Below, one piece after another: positions 40,663 through 49,297 of a stretch of 64,000 nucleotides of DNA. Position 1 is the stretch's first letter. The number at the start of each line of letters is the position of its first letter. This stretch comes from Rhizobium sp. Q54 (GTDB lineage Bacteria > Pseudomonadota > Alphaproteobacteria > Micropepsales > Micropepsaceae): assembly GCA_945860165.1 (NCBI GenBank), contig CAMAPL010000001.1, positions 62,001 through 126,000 of the forward strand, in the 5' to 3' direction. The position numbers were made by a program, and so were the translations under genes. The notes beneath the pieces are model-generated. The model ran no database searches. It saw nothing but the letters and a program-made list of their open reading frames with translations, and was not told the origin of the DNA.

Positions 40663-41211
40663 ATGACACTGAACCGGACCGTGGCGCTGGTCGGCATGAT
40701 GGGGGCGGGAAAAACCTCCATCGGCAAGCGGCTGGCCGCGCGGCTGGATGTCCCCTTCGCCGATGCCGATCACCAGATCGAGGAGGCGGCGGGCATGAGC
40801 GTGGCGGAGATTTTCGCCAAGTATAGCGAGCCTTATTTCCGGGACGGCGAGCGGCGGGTGATTGCCCGCCTGCTGGGCGAAATGCCCCATGTGCTGGCCA
40901 CCGGCGGCGGCGCCTATATAGACGACGCGACCCGCGCCACCATGAAGGAATCGGCTTTCACCATATGGCTGAAAGCGCCGCTCGAAATCCTGCTGGGCCG
41001 GGTGAGGAAGCGCCAGGGCAACGACCAGACGCGCCCCCTGCTGGCCAATGACGATATGCGTGGCACCCTGGAGCGCCTGCTGGCCCAGCGCGAGCCCGTC
41101 TATGCCACCGCCGACATGATCCTGGAATCGGGCGACGAGCCCCATGCCATGCTGCTGGACAAGATCGTTGCCGCCCTGGCCGCCCATGGGATATGGGATA
41201 GCCATGAGTGA
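40663..41211 (+). CDS. aroK: Shikimate kinase
   Basis: A 182-residue P-loop kinase of the aromatic amino-acid pathway. The Walker A loop GMMGAGKTSIGK covers residues 11-22; the shikimate-binding D-H pair and E-R appear in FADADHQIE and FRDGERRVI, and the lid region in RVRKRQGNDQTRPLL. ATG at 40663, eighty-five bases downstream of the divergent xerD start. It overlaps aroB by eight bases, so the two steps are made together. Confidence 0.95.
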   Translation: MTLNRTVALVGMMGAGKTSIGKRLAARLDVPFADADHQIEEAAGMSVAEIFAKYSEPYFRDGERRVIARLLGEMPHVLATGGGAYIDDATRATMKESAFTIWLKAPLEILLGRVRKRQGNDQTRPLLANDDMRGTLERLLAQREPVYATADMILESGDEPHAMLLDKIVAALAAHGIWDSHE

Positions 41212-42331
41212 TCCATCTTCCAATCAAAAAATTTCCGTTGGGCTGGGCGAACGCGCTTACGACATTCATGTCGGCGCCGGCCTGCTGGCGCGCGCCGCCG
41301 AATTGCTGAAGCCGCTCCTTTCTGAAAGTAAGTCGCGCGGCCCTGTGCCGGTGGTGACTGACGCGCATGTCGCCGATATCCACCTGCCGCCCCTGCTTGA
41401 CCTGTTGGGCAAGGCCGGCATCGACGCGCGTCCCATCGTGATGGCGCCGGGCGAAGTCACCAAAAGCTTCGCCGGCCTAGAACGTCTCTCCGGCGCATTG
41501 CTGGACATGCGAATCGACCGCAATGGTCTTGTCATAGCGCTGGGGGGCGGGGTGATGGGCGACCTCACCGGCTTTGCGGCGGGCGTGCTCAAGCGCGGCG
41601 TCGCCTTCGCACAGATTCCCACCACCCTTCTGTCGCAGGTGGACTCGTCGGTCGGCGGCAAGACCGCGATCAACGCCCGGCAGGGCAAGAACCTGATCGG
41701 GCTGTTCCACCAGCCGCGCATCGTGATCGCGGACACCACCCTGCTGGCCACCCTGCCCCGGCGCGAATTGCTGTCCGGCTATGCCGAGGTGGCAAAGTAT
41801 GGCGCGCTGGGTGACGCGAACTTTTTTGAATGGCTCGAGGTAAACGGTGCCAAGGCCCTGGCGGGCGACGAAGCGGCGATGATCAAGGCGGTGGCCCATT
41901 CCTGCCAAATGAAGGCGGACATCGTGGCACGCGACGAGCGCGAAACCGGCGACCGCGCCTTGCTCAATCTCGGCCATACCTTCGGCCATGCATTGGAAGC
42001 GGCGACGGGATTCTCGGATCGGCTGGTTCACGGCGAGGGTGTGGCCATCGGCATGGCGCTGGCATTCCGGCTGTCGGTGAAACTGGGCCTGTGTCCCGGG
42101 CAGGATGCCGAACGCTTCACGCGCCACCTGAAAGCCGTCGGATTGCCGGCGGCGATCCCAGACATTGCCGGGCCACGCCCCGACGCAGACGAACTGATCG
42201 GCCATATGGCGCATGACAAGAAAGTGACGGACGGAAAACTGACATTCATCCTGCTGAACGGGCTGGGACAGGCGTTTGTCACACGCGATGTGCCGCTGGC
42301 AGCGGTAAAATCGGTCCTGACGGAAAGCTAA
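41204..42331 (+). CDS. aroB: 3-dehydroquinate synthase
   Basis: A 375-residue NAD- and zinc-dependent enzyme forming the first ring of the shikimate pathway. Visible blocks are the nucleotide-binding ALGGGVMGDLTGFAA, TTLLSQVDSSVGGKTAIN near the substrate site and the zinc-ligand histidines in LGHTFGHALE and RLVHGEGVAIGM. The ATG at 41204 lies inside the end of aroK in another frame. The pair aroK-aroB followed by a CorC/HlyC gene is a usual alphaproteobacterial order. Confidence 0.96.
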   Translation: MSDPSSNQKISVGLGERAYDIHVGAGLLARAAELLKPLLSESKSRGPVPVVTDAHVADIHLPPLLDLLGKAGIDARPIVMAPGEVTKSFAGLERLSGALLDMRIDRNGLVIALGGGVMGDLTGFAAGVLKRGVAFAQIPTTLLSQVDSSVGGKTAINARQGKNLIGLFHQPRIVIADTTLLATLPRRELLSGYAEVAKYGALGDANFFEWLEVNGAKALAGDEAAMIKAVAHSCQMKADIVARDERETGDRALLNLGHTFGHALEAATGFSDRLVHGEGVAIGMALAFRLSVKLGLCPGQDAERFTRHLKAVGLPAAIPDIAGPRPDADELIGHMAHDKKVTDGKLTFILLNGLGQAFVTRDVPLAAVKSVLTES

Positions 42332-42400
42332 ATCCCGGCTATCATCGCCGCTTTCTCACCGGACCCCCTTCCTCATGCCTGCTGACACCATCGCCGCGAG

Positions 42401-43738
42401 ATGAGTTCCACCATCGTCAATCTGCTGCTGGCGGTCTTCCTCCTTGCCGCGAATGCGTTCTTTGTCGCCGCCGAATTCGCGCTGGTAAAAGCGCGTGGTT
42501 TCCGCATCAACGCCCTTGCCGAGGAGAACAGGATCGGCGCTCGGATGGTGCAGACGATCCTGCGCAACATTGAGGCCTATCTCGCCTGCTGCCAACTCGG
42601 CATCACCATGGCCTCGCTGGGCCTTGGTTGGGTGGGCGAGCCAACCGTCGCCGTACTGCTGGAACCGGCGCTCGCGCCTTTGCATCTGACCGCGCCGGTC
42701 GTGCACTTCACGTCTTTCATGGTCGGCTTCCTGGTCTTTTCGTCGCTGCACATCGTCGTCGGCGAACAGGTTCCCAAAACCCTTGCGATCCGCGAACCCG
42801 AACCCGTGGCGCTGTGGATCGCCTATCCGCTGCGCGCCACGTTCCTGCTTTTCTATCCGCTGAACTGGCTGCTCAATAACGCCTCAGGCTCAATCCTCAC
42901 CCTGCTGGGTGTCAAGGAAGCGCCGCATCATGACGTCCTAACCGACAGCGAGATCGAGGGGCTGGTCGAGGTTTCGGCCGAACATGGCAAGATGGGCAGC
43001 GGACAGGCCGAATATATCCAGAATGTCTTCCGCTTCGCGCAGATGGAAGTCTCCGACGTCATGGTCCACCGGACCGAGATGTTCACCCTCAACGTGGATG
43101 ATCCGCCGGCGGAAATCCTCAACGCGGTGCTCAAGGCCAGCTATACCCGCATCCCGCTATGGCAGGGCACGCAGGACAATGTCATCGGCGTCCTGCATGT
43201 CACACACCTGGCCAAGGCGCTGCTGGAAAAGGGCGATATAGGCAAGGTGGACGTCGCCGCCCTGGCGAGCGAGCCATGGTTTGTGCCCGACACCACGGCC
43301 CTGGATGAGCAACTCAACGCCTTCCGCGAGCGGCGTACCCATCTGGCGCTGATCGTGGATGAGTATGGCGCGTTGATGGGGTTGGTGACGCCGGGCGACA
43401 TCCTGTCGGAGATTCTCGGCGAGATGCCCGACGAGCTTCAGAAAGCGCGGCCGCATGTGCGGGCCAGGCCCGATGGTTCCTACCTGGTGGACGGTACGGT
43501 GCCGGTGCGTGACCTCAACCGTGAACTGGACTGGTCGCTGCCGGAAGACGACGCCACCACCGTCGCCGGACTGGTGATCGCCCATGCCAGCGCCATTCCC
43601 GATCCGGGCCAGCGCTTCGCTTTTTTCGGGTTCACCTTTGAGATCATGCGCCGCCAGCGCAACCAGATCACGGCGATCCGCATCATTCCGCCCACAAGCG
43701 ACGGCCAGAAAACGAAGCCAGAATGTCCGAAACCGTGA
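42401..43738 (+). CDS. HlyC/CorC-family CNNM transporter
   Basis: A 445-residue membrane protein with an N-terminal DUF21 domain of about four helices (LLLAVFLLAANAFFVAAEFA, and later VHFTSFMVGFLVFSSLHIVV), a CBS-domain pair near residues 200-330 (VSDVMVHRTEMFTLN, LALIVDEYGALMGLVT) and a C-terminal CorC_HlyC domain (GSYLVDGTVPVRDLNREL). Such proteins export or regulate magnesium or cobalt. The older name hemolysin is misleading. ATG at 42401. It is 70 bases after aroB. Confidence 0.9.
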   Translation: MSSTIVNLLLAVFLLAANAFFVAAEFALVKARGFRINALAEENRIGARMVQTILRNIEAYLACCQLGITMASLGLGWVGEPTVAVLLEPALAPLHLTAPVVHFTSFMVGFLVFSSLHIVVGEQVPKTLAIREPEPVALWIAYPLRATFLLFYPLNWLLNNASGSILTLLGVKEAPHHDVLTDSEIEGLVEVSAEHGKMGSGQAEYIQNVFRFAQMEVSDVMVHRTEMFTLNVDDPPAEILNAVLKASYTRIPLWQGTQDNVIGVLHVTHLAKALLEKGDIGKVDVAALASEPWFVPDTTALDEQLNAFRERRTHLALIVDEYGALMGLVTPGDILSEILGEMPDELQKARPHVRARPDGSYLVDGTVPVRDLNRELDWSLPEDDATTVAGLVIAHASAIPDPGQRFAFFGFTFEIMRRQRNQITAIRIIPPTSDGQKTKPECPKP

Positions 43739-43756
43739 GCGATCTCAGATAAACCG

Positions 43757-44050
43757 TCAGGATAATTTCTGCGCTTCCGCCGGTGTCAGCACCGCAAGCG
43801 ACAGCGCATGGACGGAACTTTTGAGCTCCTCCTCCAGCGCGGCATGAATGCGGCGCTGGCGCTCGACCCGGGAAAGGCCCTCGAACGCCGCCGATACCAG
43901 CCGCACATGAAAATGGGTTTCGCCCTGGCTGCCATCGTCGCGGGTGGCGCCGCCATGGCCGGCGTGACGGGCGCTTTCGTCCCGCACCTCCAGCACCAGC
44001 GGCGCAAAGGCAGCGGTCAGTTTTTGTCCAATGGCGTCGGCAACTTTCAT
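43757..44050 (-). CDS. BolA-family protein
   Basis: A 97-residue BolA-fold protein. The conserved signature ends in a histidine-bearing strand (GETHFHVRLVSAAFEGLSRVERQR, quoted by its ends as GETHFHVRL and SRVERQR), with RIHAALEEEL and VHALSLAVLTPAEA following. BolA proteins pair with monothiol glutaredoxins to carry or sense iron-sulphur clusters, or bind DNA. ATG at 44050. It is divergent from the J-domain gene, the usual neighbour in Alphaproteobacteria. Confidence 0.92.
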   Translation of the reverse strand: MKVADAIGQKLTAAFAPLVLEVRDESARHAGHGGATRDDGSQGETHFHVRLVSAAFEGLSRVERQRRIHAALEEELKSSVHALSLAVLTPAEAQKLS

Positions 44051-44132
44051 GGCGCTCTAGTTTGCTTTGGCCGGCGGAAAGTCAAGAGATACGTTTCCTT
44101 GTCTTTTACCCTTCCCTCCCCATAATTGTTCG

Positions 44133-44738
44133 ATGGTCGAACCCCGCGCCAACCGCTTCAAAAGCGACATCCGGATCAAGTCGGCCAAGGCGAAAAAGCC
44201 CGAGCCGCAGACCCGGATGTGCGAAGCGCCCGATTGTGTCGGGCCAGGCGATTGCCGCGTGTCCAAATCGCCCAAGAATCTTTCCGAATATGTCTGGCTG
44301 TGTTCCAAGCACGCCCGCGCCCACAATGAGTCGTGGGACTTCTTCAAGGGCATGGGCAATGACGATATCCAGCGGTTCCGCGAGGAAGCGCTGACCGGCC
44401 ATCGCCCCACCTGGCCCCTGGGCAAGCGCGGCGCCAAGGCCCGCATGGGTCAGTCCTCATTGGGCAACGTGAATGACAGCCATGTGGTGTTTGCAGAGGA
44501 TGGCGAAACCGGCACGGTCCGGCGTCCGGAGCGACAATTGACACGCCTGCAGATCATCGCCATGGACACATTGCAGCTGGCCCATAACGCCACCTTGATC
44601 GAGATCAAGGCGCGGTATAAGGAACTTGTGAAGCGTTTTCATCCCGACGCGAATGGCGGCGACCGGGGCGCGGAAGAAAGGCTGAAGCAGGTTATCAAGG
44701 CCTATGGCGTTTTGCGCGCCTCCGGCCTCCTCACCTGA
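44133..44738 (+). CDS. J-domain protein, DnaJ-like
   Basis: A 201-residue protein with an N-terminal Cys-containing part ([25 protein letters not shown]) and a C-terminal J domain from about residue 140. The HPD tripeptide that activates DnaK is present in [12 protein letters not shown]. Such short J proteins sit between bolA and cobS throughout Alphaproteobacteria; their clients are unknown. ATG at 44133 is preferred, since the longer frame from 44067 crosses the bolA promoter region. Cobalamin assembly or cell-envelope roles are only guesses. Confidence 0.85.
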   Translation: MVEPRANRFKSDIRIKSAKAKKPEPQTRMCEAPDCVGPGDCRVSKSPKNLSEYVWLCSKHARAHNESWDFFKGMGNDDIQRFREEALTGHRPTWPLGKRGAKARMGQSSLGNVNDSHVVFAEDGETGTVRRPERQLTRLQIIAMDTLQLAHNATLIEIKARYKELVKRFHPDANGGDRGAEERLKQVIKAYGVLRASGLLT

Positions 44739-44793
44739 AAAGGGCCTGCCGCGCCCGCGTTTGCTATGCGCAGCGGCCCCCGGACCAGACATC

Positions 44794-45786
44794 ATGAGCA
44801 CCCAAACCGAAACCCTCGACCCCAGCATCCTGCCCGACACCACCGTGGACGCGGGCGAAGTGTTCGGCATCAAGACCAAGATGAAGGTTCCCGCCTTCAA
44901 GAAAGCGAACGAGCATGTGCCGGAGCGCGATCCGGCCTATCGCTTCGACCGCGAAACCACGCTGGCAATCCTGGCCGGCTTTGCCTTCAATCGCCGCGTC
45001 ATGGTTCAGGGCTATCACGGCACCGGCAAGTCCACGCATATCGAGCAGGTGGCGGCCCACCTGAACTGGCCTTGCATCCGCATCAACCTGGATTCGCATA
45101 TCAGCCGCATCGACCTGATCGGCAAGGATGCCATTGTCCTGAAGGACGGCCAGCAGATCACCGAATTCCGCGAAGGCCTGCTACCCTGGGCGCTGCAACG
45201 TCCCGTGGCGCTGGTGTTCGACGAGTATGACGCGGGCCGGCCCGACGTGATGTTCGTCATCCAGCGCGTGCTGGAGGTCTCGGGCCGGTTGACCCTGCTG
45301 GACCAGAACAAGGTGATCCACCCCCATCCGGCGTTCCGCCTGTTCTCGACCACCAACACCATCGGCCTTGGCGACACTACGGGCCTGTATCACGGCACCC
45401 AGCAGATCAATCAGGGCCAGATGGATCGCTGGAGCATTGTCACCACGCTCAACTACCTGACCCATGACGCCGAAGCGGAAATCGTTCTGGCCAAGAGCCC
45501 GGGCTACAACACGGCCGAAGGCAAGAAGACGATCTCCGCCATGGTGCGGCTGGCCGACATGACCCGCAACGCCTTCGTGGCGGGCGATCTTTCGACCGTG
45601 ATGAGCCCGCGTACCGTCATCACCTGGGCGCAGAACGTCGAAATCTTCGGCGATATCGGCTTTGCCTTCCGTCTCACCTTCCTCAACAAGTGCGACGAGC
45701 TGGAACGCGCCAGCGTGGCGGAGTTTTACCAGCGCTGCTTCGGCGAGGAATTGCCGGAAAGCGCCGCCAAAGTACTGGTCGCGTAG
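44794..45786 (+). CDS. cobS: Cobaltochelatase subunit CobS
   Basis: A 330-residue MoxR-type AAA+ ATPase of the aerobic cobalt chelatase CobNST, which puts cobalt into hydrogenobyrinate diamide for vitamin B12. Walker A GYHGTGKS is at residues 73-80, Walker [12 protein letters not shown] near 148 and the sensor [11 protein letters not shown] near 190. ATG at 44794. It is followed by a nested hairpin and then cobT. The cobN subunit is not in this window. Confidence 0.96.
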   Translation: MSTQTETLDPSILPDTTVDAGEVFGIKTKMKVPAFKKANEHVPERDPAYRFDRETTLAILAGFAFNRRVMVQGYHGTGKSTHIEQVAAHLNWPCIRINLDSHISRIDLIGKDAIVLKDGQQITEFREGLLPWALQRPVALVFDEYDAGRPDVMFVIQRVLEVSGRLTLLDQNKVIHPHPAFRLFSTTNTIGLGDTTGLYHGTQQINQGQMDRWSIVTTLNYLTHDAEAEIVLAKSPGYNTAEGKKTISAMVRLADMTRNAFVAGDLSTVMSPRTVITWAQNVEIFGDIGFAFRLTFLNKCDELERASVAEFYQRCFGEELPESAAKVLVA

Positions 45787-45794
45787 CGACCGGC

Positions 45795-45836
45795 ATCACC
45801 CGTCCCTACGCTGTCGCTAGGGACTGTGCGGGTGAT
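45795..45836 (+). repeat. Nested hairpin after cobS
   Basis: Outer arms ATCACCCG (45795-45802) and CGGGTGAT (45829-45836) and inner arms TCCCTA (45803-45808) and TAGGGA (45818-45823) pair perfectly around the loop CGCTGTCGC. It starts eight bases past the cobS stop and ends 22 bases before cobT. The inner arms and loop match the element after the CsgG-like gene apart from a paired change. It may tune the cobS to cobT ratio. Confidence 0.6.
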
Positions 45837-45858
45837 CCAGTTGGAAAAAGGGTTGTAA

Positions 45859-47679
45859 GTGGTCAAGCCCGAATCTCCCTCAGAGCCGTTCAAGCGGGCC
45901 GTGGCAGTCGCGGTGAGAAGCCTCGCGGCCGAGCCCGAGCTGGAAGTCAATTTCTCCTCCGAGCCGCCGGTCCTGAAGGGCCTGAAGGCGCGCCTGCCCT
46001 CGCCGTCCCGCAATCTGTCGGCCAATGATGTGGCACTGGTGCGCGGCACCGGCGACGCCTACGCCCTGCGCAAGGCGTATCACGACGAAAAAGTGAACAA
46101 CAAATTCCGGCCTCAGTCGCCCGAAGGCGCGGCGATTTTCGAGGCCGCCGAGCAGGCCCGGGTGGAAGCGATCGGCTCGCTGGCCATGAAGGGCGTGAAG
46201 GCCAATCTCGCCAGCGGGTTGGAACAGCGCCTGCTCAATCGCGGACTGGGCAAGGCGCGGGCGAAGGATGAAGCGCCGCTGGCCGATGTGCTGGGGCTGA
46301 TGGTGCGCGAAAAGCTGACGGGGGAAAGCCCGCCGGCCTCCATCGCAGCCGCGGTAGAACTGTGGCGGCCCTTTATCGAGGAAAAGGCGGGCGGCGACCT
46401 GGACAAGTTGGCGGCGGCGCTGCGCGACCAGAAGAGCTTCGCCAAACTGACCCACACCATGCTCAATCATCTGTCGCATGGCGACCAGAATGAGAGCGAT
46501 TCCTCGGCCGATCAAGACGCCGACGGCGAGAATGACGAAGGCCAGGACCAGGACGCCCAGCAGGACGGCGAGAGCGCCGCCACCGAATCCGCCGCCGATG
46601 CGGAAGACGGCGAGGAAGTCGAATCCGACCAGGCGGCGGAGAATTCCGAAGACCTATCGGATGCGACCGAGCCGGAAGACGGCGCCAAGCCCCAGCGCAA
46701 CGAGCAAGCTTTTTCCCGCAAGGACGAATGGGGCTACAAAATCTTCACCGCAGAGTTCGACGAGGAGATCGCCGCCGGTGATCTTTGTGAGGCGGAAGAG
46801 CTGGCGCGGCTGCGCGGTTTCCTGGATCAGCAGCTTTCCGCCATGCAGGGCGTGGTCTCGCGCCTGGCCAACAAGCTGCAGCGCCAGCTGATGGCGCAGC
46901 AAAACCGCCATTGGGAATTCGATCTCGAAGAAGGCATGCTCGACAGTTCTCGGCTGACCCGCATCGTGATTGATCCGATGTGTCCGTTATCGTTCAAGCG
47001 CGAGAAAGACACCACCTTTCGCGACACCTGCGTGACCCTGCTGCTGGACAATTCCGGCTCGATGCGCGGGCGCCCCATCATGGTGGCGGCGATGTGCGCC
47101 GACATACTGGGCCGCACCCTGGAACGCGTTGGGGTCAAGACCGAGATCCTGGGCTTCACCACCAGGGCCTGGAAAGGCGGACAGTCGCGCGAGAAATGGC
47201 TGGGTGCGGGTAAACCACCCCAGCCCGGACGCCTCAATGATCTGCGCCACATCGTCTACAAGGCCGCCGATGAACCGTGGCGGCGAGCCAAGCGCAATCT
47301 CGGCCTGATGATGCGCGAGGGCCTGCTGAAAGAGAATATCGACGGCGAAGCGCTGACCTGGGCGCATAACCGTATCATCGCCCAGCCCGAACAGCGCAAG
47401 ATCCTAATGGTGATCTCCGATGGCGCCCCGGTGGACGATTCAACCCTGTCGGTGAATGCGGGAAACTATCTGGAACATCACTTGCGCCGGGTGATCGAGG
47501 AAATCGAAATCCGCTCGTCGGTGGAACTGACCGCCATCGGCATCGGCCATGACGTGACGCGCTATTATCGCAAGGCCGTCACCATCGTGGATGCCGAGCA
47601 GCTGGGCGGCGCCATGACCGATCAATTGACCGAACTGTTTGCCGAGGTAGTCCCCACCGGACGCCGCCGGCGGGCTTGA
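45859..47679 (+). CDS. cobT: Cobaltochelatase subunit CobT
   Basis: A 606-residue partner of CobS that bridges the ATPase to CobN. The N-terminal helical region runs to about residue 210, then a very acidic Asp/Glu-rich linker (about 211-280), and a C-terminal von Willebrand A domain whose metal site reads [11 protein letters not shown] near residue 396. The integrin-like fold binds the chelatase core. GTG at 45859 follows the cobS hairpin. Full length and uninterrupted. Confidence 0.95.
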   Translation: MVKPESPSEPFKRAVAVAVRSLAAEPELEVNFSSEPPVLKGLKARLPSPSRNLSANDVALVRGTGDAYALRKAYHDEKVNNKFRPQSPEGAAIFEAAEQARVEAIGSLAMKGVKANLASGLEQRLLNRGLGKARAKDEAPLADVLGLMVREKLTGESPPASIAAAVELWRPFIEEKAGGDLDKLAAALRDQKSFAKLTHTMLNHLSHGDQNESDSSADQDADGENDEGQDQDAQQDGESAATESAADAEDGEEVESDQAAENSEDLSDATEPEDGAKPQRNEQAFSRKDEWGYKIFTAEFDEEIAAGDLCEAEELARLRGFLDQQLSAMQGVVSRLANKLQRQLMAQQNRHWEFDLEEGMLDSSRLTRIVIDPMCPLSFKREKDTTFRDTCVTLLLDNSGSMRGRPIMVAAMCADILGRTLERVGVKTEILGFTTRAWKGGQSREKWLGAGKPPQPGRLNDLRHIVYKAADEPWRRAKRNLGLMMREGLLKENIDGEALTWAHNRIIAQPEQRKILMVISDGAPVDDSTLSVNAGNYLEHHLRRVIEEIEIRSSVELTAIGIGHDVTRYYRKAVTIVDAEQLGGAMTDQLTELFAEVVPTGRRRRA

Positions 47680-47688
47680 TGTTTTAAT

Positions 47689-47753
47689 GGTCGCGCATCG
47701 CACGACGCTGCCGCTAGCGACCCCTCGCTCTGCTCGGGTTGCCGGTCGCTCCT
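47689..47753 (+). repeat. Hairpin repeat copy after cobT
   Basis: Ten bases after the cobT stop. Arms AGCGACC (47716-47722) and GGTCGCT (47744-47750) with a 21-base loop; the sequence before the left arm is ACGCTGCCGCT. It matches the copy after fdxA at about 38 of 49 positions, with the stem base pair changed in both arms. It may end the cobT transcript, but no T tract follows. Confidence 0.65.
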
Positions 47754-48114
47754 AGTACCCGTTCCTGCCGTGCAGCGGCCGCATCGCGGGCCGCAGCAGA
47801 TAATAGGGCACCAGCAGCACCACGCTTTCGGCGAAGAAGACGATGAAATGCACCAGGGCGGAATCCGTCCAGGACAGCTGGACAGCGCCCGCAAAGGCTG
47901 CCGGATAATAAACCGCGCTGAACACCAGGCTGGCCGCGAAGGACGCCGCAAGAGGCGCCGTCCACCAATGCGGCCCCCGCGCCGCGTCGAAGAAGATGAT
48001 GGCGATGAAGTTGGCGAAAAGGAACGACGCGCCGAAAGCCAGCAGGGCGCGCAGCGACAGAGCGGGCGCGTTGTTGATCCAATTGTTGACGTCGCCCGAA
48101 TTGATCAGCGCCAC
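47752..48114 (-). CDS. Small membrane protein of unknown family
   Basis: A 120-residue protein with three predicted membrane helices near residues 22-45, 52-75 and 85-108. It starts with GTG at 48114, but the same frame continues upstream to a stop near 48162 as RRQGILLAGLSIIVLV, which is plainly another transmembrane helix. No ATG, GTG or TTG lies there, so either a non-standard CTG start is used or the true N terminus was lost. The gene follows rpmB. I do not recognise the family; there are no charged catalytic residues. Confidence 0.55.
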   Translation of the reverse strand: MALINSGDVNNWINNAPALSLRALLAFGASFLFANFIAIIFFDAARGPHWWTAPLAASFAASLVFSAVYYPAAFAGAVQLSWTDSALVHFIVFFAESVVLLVPYYLLRPAMRPLHGRNGY

Positions 48115-48176
48115 CAGGACGATGATGGACAGGCCTGCCAGAAGGATGCCTTGGCGGCGGTCTTATTGCCCGATTA

Positions 48177-48470
48177 TCAGGCGGCCTTGGCGGCCGCCTT
48201 CTTGGCAATGGCGCGCTTCAGGCGCAGGGCCTTGGGCGACAGGACGCCGTCCTTGCACTTGAGGATGAAGGGGTCCAGGCCGCCATTGCGATCCACCGAA
48301 CGCAGCGCGTTCATGGAGATCTTGAGCTTGTAGCTGTTGCCCAAAATCTCGCTGGCCAGCGCGATCTGCTGCAGATTGGGGCGATAGACCCGCTTGGTCT
48401 TGTTGTTGGCGTGGCTGACATTGTTGCCAACCAGCAGGCCTTTTCCGGTCAATTCGCAGCGGCGGGACAT
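48177..48470 (-). CDS. rpmB: Ribosomal protein L28
   Basis: A 97-residue 50S subunit protein. The start [23 protein letters not shown]-type opening (given here as [10 protein letters not shown] and [11 protein letters not shown]) is diagnostic. The tail is rich in Ala and Lys. ATG at 48470. In many genomes rpmB stands alone near helicase and cobT genes, as seen here. Confidence 0.96.
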   Translation of the reverse strand: MSRRCELTGKGLLVGNNVSHANNKTKRVYRPNLQQIALASEILGNSYKLKISMNALRSVDRNGGLDPFILKCKDGVLSPKALRLKRAIAKKAAAKAA

Positions 48471-48988
48471 GGCGGTATCTCTTCGATTCTCGAGGGTTTC
48501 CGCGCCTTTTCAGCCGGAAAGAGCCGGGTTCATAAGCAAACAGGCAGGTTTGGTCAAGGCGGAACGGCTGCTGGCACCCGCGGGGCGGGTGTGAACCCGC
48601 TGAAATAGCACCTAGATGGCGTAATCGCGGTCTTGGCGACGCCGCTGAAGTTGGTCGGGGAAAAGCCCAAATGTCGTGCGTTCGGGATCGTAAAGGCCGG
48701 CTTTTCCGGCAAGAATTTGATCCGGGTACGGAATGGAGTCGTCTTGGCCTGACAAAGGCCCATTGCTCGATTCGGCGACTAGATATGGTGGTCTTTCTGC
48801 CTGGAAAACATCCTAAATGTATGAGAACAAAGACAGATATTTAATTGGTTAGCGATTCGTACAGTGTTTGTATGATTTTTGTTCTAATTCTTAGCCCGCA
48901 ATCCACAGCCCGGCTATTGCCACTAAGGTGCAGCCAGAAATCACGCCAGGCTGGGAGAGAAACATGGCGCATATTTCGAGGATTTTAT
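48471..48988. other. Long intergenic region between rpmB and the exported small gene
   Basis: About 520 bases. Its left part is the rpmB leader and a GC hairpin (CACCCG...CGGGTG near 48578-48594). The middle contains a possible 47-codon minus-strand gene (48612-48755). The right part (48780-48900) is AT-rich, with an 8-base inverted repeat AGAACAAA (48824-48831) and TTTGTTCT (48878-48885), and may hold the promoter of the small exported gene at 48989. No RNA gene was recognised. Confidence 0.4.
48612..48755 (-). CDS. Possible small protein, TTG start
   Basis: A 47-codon frame reading MSGQDDSIPYPDQILAGKAG, then LYDPERTTFGLFPDQ and a charged end RRRQDRDYAI. The composition is that of a real protein and has no rare residues, and the other two frames are broken. 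The TTG at 48755 has only a weak ribosome site. No function can be given. The case rests on composition only. Confidence 0.35.
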   Translation of the reverse strand: MSGQDDSIPYPDQILAGKAGLYDPERTTFGLFPDQLQRRRQDRDYAI

Positions 48989-49205
48989 TTGAGAGCAGTT
49001 GTGCTGGCAGCAACCTTGACGCTGGAGGCCTGCATCGGCAATGCGGTGGCGCAACAGCCGCGCATGTATGCCGTTTTGGATGCACAGCGCACGGCACGGG
49101 CGGAACTTATCGCCGCCACACCCAACAAGGGTGGCCATCGCGCCGGCCCTAACCCTAGTCAACCAGGCGATCGACGAAACCAACGCCGGCATCCGCTACG
49201 CGTAG
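48989..49205 (+). pseudogene. Small exported protein with one frameshift
   Basis: TTG at 48989 has GAGG seven bases upstream and gives RAVVLAATLTLEACIGNAVAQ, a signal peptide, then QPRMYAVLDAQRTARAEL and IAATPNKG. The frame is lost in the GGG at about 49128-49131. One base fewer gives VAIAPALTLVNQAIDETN and ends AGIRYA at TAG 49203-49205. The corrected protein would be about 71 residues with a mature part of about 50. The family is not recognised. It lies just upstream of the helicase gene. Confidence 0.5.
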
Positions 49206-49297
49206 TCAAATCCGTACCAGGGAAAGAGCCACCACCGGGCCTCTTCCCCTAATTTTTTAACTTGCGAAAGACGCAGGTACACACGATTTAAAGTCTC

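Noticed and set aside
42401-43738. Hemolysin annotation for the CorC-like gene
   Set aside because: DUF21, CBS and CorC_HlyC domains indicate a metal transporter; the hemolysin name is historical.
48471-48988. tRNA or small RNA gene in the rpmB-helicase gap
   Set aside because: No T-loop GTTCGA sequence with matching arms was found, and hairpins there are short.
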